Assembly: GCA_016795465.1 (NCBI GenBank) | Contig: JAEUHK010000124.1 | Span: forward strand, 1-64,000 | Length of the DNA stretch: 64,000 nt | Direction: 5' to 3' | Source: Verrucomicrobiaceae bacterium | Lineage (GTDB): Bacteria > Verrucomicrobiota > Verrucomicrobiia > Verrucomicrobiales > Verrucomicrobiaceae | Shown here: positions 61,101 to 64,000 of the stretch, in pieces | Position numbering within the stretch: the first letter of the stretch is position 1 | How the letters are laid out: the number at the start of each line of letters is the position of its first letter | Notes under the pieces: model-generated | Databases searched by the model: none | Seen by the model: only the letters and a program-made list of their open reading frames with translations | Told to the model about the DNA's origin: nothing | Program-made: the position numbers and the translations under genes

Positions 61101-64000
61101 TCGAAAGTGTTCGACTCGCCGAGAATGCCGCCAGACTGCGCACGGAACCAACCATTGGTGAACACCTCGCCTGGTGTTACCGAGCCATTCCATACCCCGT
61201 TCACAAAAGCGGCGCTCTGCGTCGGCGTGAGCAACCGCGGTGTGTTTTGCGGCCCGGCGGCGGCCACCGCGTTGGCGATCACACGATCCATTGAAGTGTT
61301 GGGCGTGTAATAATCCGTGCCGATGAGCACCACGCGGCCCGCTCCAACCTGCCGGTGGAGAACGACAGGATAGTTTGTTCCTACCTCACGGATAGAGACT
61401 GTTCCATTTGTTGAGGTTTGATAGGTACTGAGCCATTCACTGGTGATGGGCGGAACGATTCCAGTGTTCAGAAATGTGGTGCCAGCCAGTTCCAAGCTGG
61501 CTGTTTGCGGAGAGGAAACCTTGGTGACACTCAACAAACCTGTAGAGCTGAGAATGAGTGACTCGTCCAAATGATTGGAACAGACGATGATCATGCCACC
61601 TTGATTGACGAACTGATTTAATGCATCGCTCCACTGCGTGCCAAGACTGCTGAAAGTGGTATTTGAAGTGGCATTCTCCTGCTCGGGTATAAGCAAGACC
61701 TGCTTCCCGGCCAGCGCGGCAGTGAGATCCGCAGAGGTCGTTCCGGTAAACGAGGTTTCTGTGTAGTTCGTAAAGTAGCGGGAGATGGCTGCTTTTGTAT
61801 TCAGATACTCTCCTGCAATGTCCGCGTAGCCGATGAAGCTCGCCACCTGCACTGTGGGAGATCCGGCTGTGCCCGTGAAGGCCTCCAAACCCACCGTCCC
61901 CTCAAACCCCGTTACCGTCGCCCCGCCAGCATCCTTCGCGGTCACGGTCACCGCCACAGGCGCGTTCACCCGCTGGGGCGAGGGCACGATGTCCCACGCA
62001 AAGCTGGCGACAGGCCCGGTCACGTTCAGCGTCACCGGAACGGCCACGGATGGATTGGTGAGATCGTTCGAGGTGAAGGTAAGCTGGGCTGTGGCAGCAC
62101 CGAGTGGCAGCGTGGTGGCATTGAAGGTCACAGTCACTTCGGCGGAGGCTCCTGCGGGCACGCTGCCGGAGGCGGGAGAGGCCGTGAGCCAGGTTTGCGT
62201 GCTCGCCGCGTTCCAATTCATCGCGCCCAGCCCGGTGTTCGTGAGCGTGACCGTCCGCGTCTTGCTCGACTGCCGAGGAATGTCCAGGGTGAAGGAAGCT
62301 GGTGCCACGCCGATGCGAGGCCCTGTGAGCACGGCGAAGGGATTGCTCGCCGCCGTGGCCTGCGGCCCCGTCACGGTGATGCGCACATTCGTCCCGGCGG
62401 CCAGCACACGCACATTCTGCTGCCACACACCGTTCACAAACTCCGCCGCCGTCGGATACGAATAGGCCAGCGCCCCCGCATCTCCCGCCGCCGCCTGCGT
62501 CACCGGCCCGGCAACGGCCGGGAGAGTGGCGCCGTTCACATCCTTCGCCGTGATCGTGAGCGGGATGTTGGCCCCCTCGATCTGCGGGCTGGCAATGCTG
62601 CCGATGACAAAACTGGCCGCGTCATTATCCCGCACGGCGATCACATCGGTCAAAGCCGTGCCGCCGAAGGCGCTGGCGCTCACCGTCACATTTGCCGTGC
62701 CATCCAGAGCCGTGTCATCCACCACCGCCGCTGGCACCGCCGCCGTGCTTTGACCAGCGGCGATGGTGATCGAGGCCGGCACGGTGAGCTGGGCCGGATG
62801 GCTGGAGGTCAAACTCACCGTCACCGGCGTCACCGCCACACCGCCGAGCGTCACCACACCCGGCGCGGGCGTCGTTGGAGCGCCCTCATAGGTCTCGTCA
62901 TTCATGTTCAGCGTGATGGTGGCCGTCTCATCATCCGTCACCGCCACGCCGGCTGTGCCGCTGGTCCAATTCGCCACGCTGGCCGTGAGCGTGACGTTTT
63001 GCGTGCCGTCGAGCAGCGTGTCCTGCGGCGCATTGAGGGTGAATGATGCCTGAGACTGCCCTGCGGGAATGGTGATGAATTCCGGCACGATAATTTCCCC
63101 CGTGTCATTGCTGAGCAGGCTCACCTGTACATCACGCCCCGCCGCCGCCGGAATGCTCACGCTGCCGGTGGTGGCTGCCGCACCTTCGGCGAGGGTCGCG
63201 GGGGCGGTCAGTGTCAGCGTCGTCGTCTCATCATCCATGATGCTGATCGTGCGGTTGGCCGTGGTAAAGCCGGAAGCGGTCGCCGTGATCTGCGCCGACT
63301 GCGTGCCATCCAGCAGCGTGTCATTCACCACATTCAGCGTGAAGCTCACACTGCTCTGCCCGGCCAGGATCGTCACGCTGGCAGGCACCGTGACCTCCGC
63401 CGTGTTCGAGGAGGCCAGGCTCACCGTCGTATCTGCCGCCACCGTACCGCTAGTTTGTAGCGTTCCCGTGAGGCCGCCCGCGCTCTCCGCAGCATTCGCC
63501 GCGAAGCTCAGCGTCAGCGGCAGGATGTTCTGATACCCGCTGAAATTGCTCTCAACAAAATCCGCCGGCACTCCTGTGCCACGGGACAGGCCGATCACCC
63601 CGCTGGTGACGCCCACATCCAGGTGGGTGATGCGGATGCGCCCGTCGAAGAACATCTCGATCTGGAAGTTGCTCAAGTTTCCGCCTCCATAGGGCGGCAC
63701 ATTCAACCACGTCACCGCCGCCCGATCTGCCAGCTCACGCCAGGTCACCAAGCCTGTGCTCGGATATAGGTCCAGCAGCATGCCGGAGATGCGCGGCAGG
63801 GAAAAATGCGTGCCGGTGCTGATCGAGTAATTGCTGTCACCGTTCCCAAAAGTCACATAGCCGTTGCTGCCGACAAAAAAGCCGTTGTAGCTCGTGCCGT
63901 GGAGCTTCACCTGGTTTCCGCCGGTCAGAGACACGCTCGCATAGGTGTCATCGCTCATCGGCAGGCTCGCACCGCCTGCAGGGTCCGTGGGAAACGCAGT
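49118..64000 (-). CDS. Giant secreted multidomain protein (Calx-beta, host Ig-like repeats with inserted domains), 5' end outside window
   Basis: The frame runs unbroken from 64000 (first residues TAFPTDPAGGASLP before the ATG at 63958) to the stop at 49118, about 4960 codons, so the true start lies beyond the window. A nidogen-like or adhesin-type N-terminal region (DDTYASVSLTGGNQVKLH) precedes three interleaved repeat classes. About fourteen Calx-beta-like repeats of ~100 residues end in 'VxDDE/DNE'. About twelve host Ig-like repeats start 'HFxxSxIxxPQ' and end '...SxNAFxV'. BACON-like domains make the third class. Six host repeats contain an extra domain. The last ~600 residues hold an LamG/concanavalin-like domain and a verrucomicrobial-type C-terminal segment (LEHALGIP, then YIVETSTDLLTWDD). 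Likely a surface or matrix adhesin; calcium binding by Calx-beta is family knowledge. Confidence 0.88.
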   Translation of the reverse strand, partial: TAFPTDPAGGASLPMSDDTYASVSLTGGNQVKLHGTSYNGFFVGSNGYVTFGNGDSNYSISTGTHFSLPRISGMLLDLYPSTGLVTWRELADRAAVTWLNVPPYGGGNLSNFQIEMFFDGRIRITHLDVGVTSGVIGLSRGTGVPADFVESNFSGYQNILPLTLSFAANAAESAGGLTGTLQTSGTVAADTTVSLASSNTAEVTVPASVTILAGQSSVSFTLNVVNDTLLDGTQSAQITATASGFTTANRTISIMDDETTTLTLTAPATLAEGAAATTGSVSIPAAAGRDVQVSLLSNDTGEIIVPEFITIPAGQSQASFTLNAPQDTLLDGTQNVTLTASVANWTSGTAGVAVTDDETATITLNMNDETYEGAPTTPAPGVVTLGGVAVTPVTVSLTSSHPAQLTVPASITIAAGQSTAAVPAAVVDDTALDGTANVTVSASAFGGTALTDVIAVRDNDAASFVIGSIASPQIEGANIPLTITAKDVNGATLPAVAGPVTQAAAGDAGALAYSYPTAAEFVNGVWQQNVRVLAAGTNVRITVTGPQATAASNPFAVLTGPRIGVAPASFTLDIPRQSSKTRTVTLTNTGLGAMNWNAASTQTWLTASPASGSVPAGASAEVTVTFNATTLPLGAATAQLTFTSNDLTNPSVAVPVTLNVTGPVASFAWDIVPSPQRVNAPVAVTVTAKDAGGATVTGFEGTVGLEAFTGTAGSPTVQVASFIGYADIAGEYLNTKAAISRYFTNYTETSFTGTTSADLTAALAGKQVLLIPEQENATSNTTFSSLGTQWSDALNQFVNQGGMIIVCSNHLDESLILSSTGLLSVTKVSSPQTASLELAGTTFLNTGIVPPITSEWLSTYQTSTNGTVSIREVGTNYPVVLHRQVGAGRVVLIGTDYYTPNTSMDRVIANAVAAAGPQNTPRLLTPTQSAAFVNGVWNGSVTPGEVFTNGWFRAQSGGILGESNTFDVVTDGTLGITLAASAAENAGTLAGTVTVTPAPAADVVVAVSSSVAGAATPATATVTVPSGSTSAAFTLNITNDTLLDGGQVTQIGAVAAGFPAVNVPLTVDDDETAVLTLSLTATTAAEGDGTLSATLTSSAAPVVPVTVSLSSSDTSEATLPASVTLPAGATTASFTVTVVDDTLVDGTRSTDLTATVPGWTAGMVTLTVTDNELKKLNFSGMPTSLAEGAVTLTTPRVTLTGQAVSAVVVTLTSSDETAIPSQTVTIPAGASFAAFDLDPVDDLLFDGTQPVTLTATALSFISETAAVTVLDDDVHHFALSSVTGPVREGAAIPFTATAKDVNDVTITTEVGGPVNLTAAGDGGTLSVLPATPLSFTAGVWTGNVRVMAPGVNVRLTVASPTATNQSNAFDVTAGPRLSVNPTSLAMSVAQNFSKTRPLALNNTGTEPLTWSASTLGTINPPLEDVLAGINARHAEITALVPNRFNFTEGETGTSIYDGGGSHMYHGGNSLSTSLAPTSYLNYSNNVIATSASFGTGGRYFTRKVPGLFVMAADMSGVPEFIISGGTGNHFGIVEGSVLTAVRGSRTFKGFVKRARGDTSYNAESVNHLIIIENDAAAAQSFSSTVDSDDHHVTGLGARTRMYYLLYSAVNGGDVDDAATQAIFEKFLDVAGSGSWITVSPASGTIPAGGSQSVAVTFIAGGLAAGAYTDTISLTSNDALTSPLAVPATMTVTPGVHHLEWDALPTPQVVNTPVSATIRAKDASGATVTDFEGTAALSAFQIAASEGATGTGTSSTWYIHDTSYAIHRTQCIYTPAEVGQAARLSGLAFDVATLGSPAASQFTIRLKHTGRADYSTDTSWETSGWTTVFAGSKTLTTGLNYFSFATPFDYDGSSNLMVDISFVNSSYSSASNIRYSTTTSNRTIYAGAYSGDPLNWSSSAYAYTGNALPNLRLVRSGVVAQVSPPATGSFANGVWTGNVRLGSIGSIEVTATAAANVSGKSNTVTTTSSGGSLTLTLPASMTEGQGTITNGGTLTASTAPAANVTVTLENLTPGDLSVPTTVTLPAGQTSVSFDVTPVNDTLLDGPALVTVRALAVGYPTATASNTVVDDETTTVTLTLPASMTEQSSTTVTATGTVTLATPAAGSLKLTLASSMLSRLTVPATVTIPAGQSSATFTLTLADNNIIEDNIAATITATLAGSTPGTGTLQVLDNESRQIWLQLYYYSLSEGAAPVVSGGYVYLSGSVANALMINLSSSDTTELTVPATVTIPAGSSQSGFFTLTPVNDTLQDGMQNVTVSAAAATFTTGTSSIQILDDDLHHFAVSAVPASQVRGAPFNVTFTAQDINNSTISTYAGTPALTAASGGTVLSVTPTSLSGFSSGQKTQSVTVNTLASAAVLTLTDAASGSTGSSNAFSVGAGALHHFTWGNVPSPQTVSVPFAASLSARDAYENTVTSFAGTASLDAVYPSTPVTIGAGTSTSGKPLDTSYDGARSQMIFIPSEIGGSRLLTGISLNITTPPALPLTRFGIRLKHTATGSYPSSTSFDNTSLITVYQRSSESITATGWREFVFDTPFAYNGVQNLLVDMVFDNAGSSTAGICQSTLVSPSRHMAAANLKAWGYGDPYNWGYANNFTQSSMPNVRFSTGLPIAISPSSSVSFSGGAWSGQVAVNASGTGIRLRASSGVVGGMSSMFNAVALGALTLNHAASVTEGGAALTATLSIATAPVTDLIVALNSSNTAAATVPATATIVAGQTSTTFPVSIVNDTLLDGTQTSTLTASASGYDSGVSTLSVVDDETTTISLTLPAMLAENAAAATGTVTLGAAAGANITLPLTSSDSTELLVPSTVTIPSGSTSATFAITPVDDALIDFAQSVTVSTSMAGWTGGSASISITDNETATLGLSFTSSVAEGSGTLSATITASNPVQNATTVTLTSTDTTEATVPATATIPAGASSMTFTITILDDTIKDGSQSLTISAASAGFTTGTRALTVTDNDVANFLLSSIGSPQVRNQPFNVTFTARDINNATITNYSGTPALTGLDGITALTVTPTSVGSFSNGSRTVAVTVGSFATNAVLTLTDAAAVASGSSNAFAVGTGTASQFVWSTITSPQTSGTAFPVTITAKDVAGNTATDFTSVANLAVAGSGIIRDVGSNADPCWVPFNTIFSKCRTQQVHLASELGGAGTLTSLAINITVPYTVSVTDFTIRLKHTSRTGYTDASDRIWESSGFTTVYQGSPSLSTAGYATFNFTTGFAYDGVSNLMVDMSYRASSTTANRPTVAGTTRSGSTRTINYYTSSGADPLTWSGLVPAAFPDSRITDIRLGVASGTSVGLSPIVTSAFSGGVWTGNLTLAAPATNIQLQASSGSITGLSNSFNVNDIPSYTLGLTLPAAAAESAGSVSGTVTISAAQASAVTVNLSSNDTTEANPAAATVTIPAGSTSANFTLNIINDTLQDGAQTATITVSVAGVPSASTNIIVNDNDLSYFTWNTISSPRISGAPFSVTINARTVDNQPATGFTGTASLSTPAASVTPAATGAFSGGAWTGNVSVLGSGSATLTATSGSATGVSAAFILSLPVLTVTLPASVSESVGTVPGTVSISSVQSAATVINLSSSVPAQAAPAAATVTIAAGTLSAAFTLNVVNDTVKDGAQNVHISAAYTHADSGSATISIADNELHSFLVSTIPGPQVRDVPFNVTFTARAIDNATITTYTGNPALTAADGATPLTPSPASTGAFTAGTCTTAVTLGSLATNAVLTVTDAAAAASGSSNAFNIIPATIAKFHFSGLPPQVTSDQPIPITLTAQDVNGNTVASHTDPVSLKVHGTGEVGVGDTSFTPLFGTSSHDGRTQSLYTAEEIGAARSIDSIAFNVTTLPGHPLTNLTVRMKHTTLQNYASSNVSWESTGWTVCYSGTHSITATGWDSIPLTTPFPYDGRQNVLVDISFDGNAPSAAGIVQATAGTAYRTLHYLSDSADGDPLGWSGLTPLGTPSVTRPDIRFGTAQNVTLTPANTGNFTAGMWTGDLTLSGQGTGLRLEALSGSASSFSTPFDLGSAQGQASSLLISGLPTSRELISGTPYSVTISAVTPSGAADTSYSGPVDLSIRAPGSGERLVGRGTILSSTPFNGSSHDARTQTIYTAEQLGRQPQQILGLSLNLTGLSGTVFNNLTIRLRHTALTSYAAGSSWESTGWTTVHSSTFTTTGNGWHTFPFSTLFSYDGVNSLMVDISFDNTAATNIISSRHDPAEALMTVYGTDNSTLSAPITWSGTSPTPFGTMSQPQLRLLLYTNLTITPKNATLTSGAWTGNVTINGLSKDAILRAQDRPGRSGTVSSLTIQASQKPILVTEPAFTGGRTNTLTWAPSNTNVNRYEIQAATSTAFSPLAWTGNATITSTMVTTGILPEERLYYYRVRAHNNAFYTSDFWQDTDWGDFSNSTHSGTTSGSHGGSVALYSSPALSITTTENFNALTGNAWSSYFDVLGGNSGYLFTSSSLTTGPNTTPPLPINQGGDLEGRITGTYGWALAADTASNTFADGSIESYLCIETPASSTSCGLILRGGTTTSGTTTTPYGYLANISHSSPTLANISLGYLNGTVTSFPSVTVAAGDIFKLRFSAKGPNLTLNAWKVSVVAGAVSETPILTSAGNANLSFYDTRYVAGRAGLRAFVTGTAALFDDLSLTITPRNHLASGTVLSPIISPSVRQSWGTLRYTTTVPSGTTLTIDVLDATTSAVLASNVINGANLGYITAPALRLRANLSSTNPSLTPLLHDWQLSFIPQSVLAFPGAWSPVVTSTQDATPPVITVPQLTTTAATATLAGTASDATSGVVSVTAAGNAASTSNAFANWTSALTGLTDGTNSITVTAADHAVPPNTATTTVTVFRIATPGGDPESNGIDALLEHALGIPAGSANARSMLPAALTETDGGSGQKYLCMQFRRRIQRAGLNYIVETSTDLLTWDDTGASVVEKSAVPTGDGTTETVTVRVTPSSDLGGAKFVRLRVTSN
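51260..58790 (-). repeat. Five copies of a ~165-180 residue guest module in the giant protein
   Basis: Copies lie at about 58240-58790, 56180-56720, 54140-54700, 52110-52640 and 51260-51790. Each opens with a strand such as DTSYDGARSQMIFIPSEIG. It then has LxIRLKHTxxxxY, W(E/D)xxGWTTVYxG, a GWxxFxFxTPFxYDG turn, NLMVDISFxN, and closes near PLxWSG and DIRFG. Copies are clearly homologous but divergent. Each sits inside one of the host Ig-like repeats at the same place. By eye this DNA is less GC-rich than the flanking Calx-beta DNA. No family name was recognised. Confidence 0.8.
59120..59770 (-). other. ~200-residue domain splitting a BACON-like domain
   Basis: The BACON-like domain at 62010-62320 is intact (from GPRIGVAPASFTLDIPR to VPVTLNV). 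A second copy starts GPRLSVNPTSLAMSVAQ at about 59880 and resumes as WITVSPASGTIPAGGSQSV only at about 59110. Between them lies a different domain with AGINARHAEITALVPNRF, YDGGGSHMYHGGN and NHLIIIENDAAAAQSF. So one globular domain is nested inside another. Confidence 0.65.
61250..61840 (-). other. Rossmann-like (GATase1-like) domain inserted in a host repeat
   Basis: Within the giant gene this stretch encodes ADIAGEYLNTKAAISRYF, KQVLLIPEQENATSN, FVNQGGMIIVCSNHLDE, and AGRVVLIGTDYYTPN, the alternating strand-helix pattern of class I glutamine-amidotransferase-like or ThuA-like folds. It interrupts a host repeat between FEGTVGLEAF and its closing FVNGVWNGSV strand. Catalytic Cys-His-Glu was not confirmed, so a binding role is as likely as an enzyme. 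Confidence 0.6.

Overview
The window reads as chromosomal DNA of a GC-rich member of the Verrucomicrobiota, most likely Verrucomicrobiaceae (Prosthecobacter/Verrucomicrobium-like). Lineage clues are a DUF1553/DUF1501 pair (typical of the PVC superphylum), a PTPDL-family protein, a giant secreted Calx-beta protein with a verrucomicrobial-type C-terminal domain, a collagen-like protein, and 'VNxGQLK' repeats in a secreted protein. The species assignment is inference. No tRNA, rRNA, CRISPR array or complete insertion sequence was seen.

Layout. 1-12031: mostly secreted or catabolic genes: DUF1553 (cut by the window edge), DUF1501, a YhcH/YiaL-type sugar protein, PdxA, a PHP-type metallohydrolase coupled to a beta-helix protein, a secreted FAD oxidoreductase, a methyltransferase, a secreted nitrilase-like hydrolase and a 3D-domain protein. 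12262-17196: a PTPDL protein with a clear terminator, then the conserved cluster rpmH-rnpA-yidD-yidC-khpB on the minus strand. 17457-25407: surface locus A: a tail-anchored small protein, a 939-aa secreted protein, a YadA-head-like protein, an FN3-like protein, a 21-bp phased DNA array and a lipoprotein. 25560-31574: an OlsF-like double acyltransferase, an orphan gene, palindromic repeats and RapA. 31682-37230: surface locus B: a collagen-like protein, a helical protein, a 42-bp phased hairpin array, a 121-nt nested hairpin, and a three-gene ATGA-coupled operon with a metzincin-like protein. 37235-44655: housekeeping genes: PlsC, FabZ, an RfaE2-PurN fusion, GreA/B, a UvrD-type helicase, a lipoprotein, DUF2452 and a valine-pyruvate-type aminotransferase. 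44659-46652: a decayed accessory island with a frameshifted gene, palindromes, a two-TM protein, a polyvalent-kinase-like gene and a metallophosphoesterase remnant. 46679-49067: an RlmD-type methyltransferase and a trans-sulfuration enzyme. 49118-64000: one giant secreted protein, cut by the window edge.

The most striking biology is in the giant protein. About twelve copies of an Ig-like 'host' repeat alternate with about fourteen Calx-beta-like repeats. In six of the host copies a whole extra domain is inserted at the same internal loop: five are copies of a 165-180 residue module and one is a Rossmann-like domain. A further ~200-residue domain splits a BACON-like domain. The second notable signal is a pair of phased DNA arrays (21 bp and 42 bp = 2 x 21), each lying upstream of a small protein gene followed by a trimeric-fibre gene.
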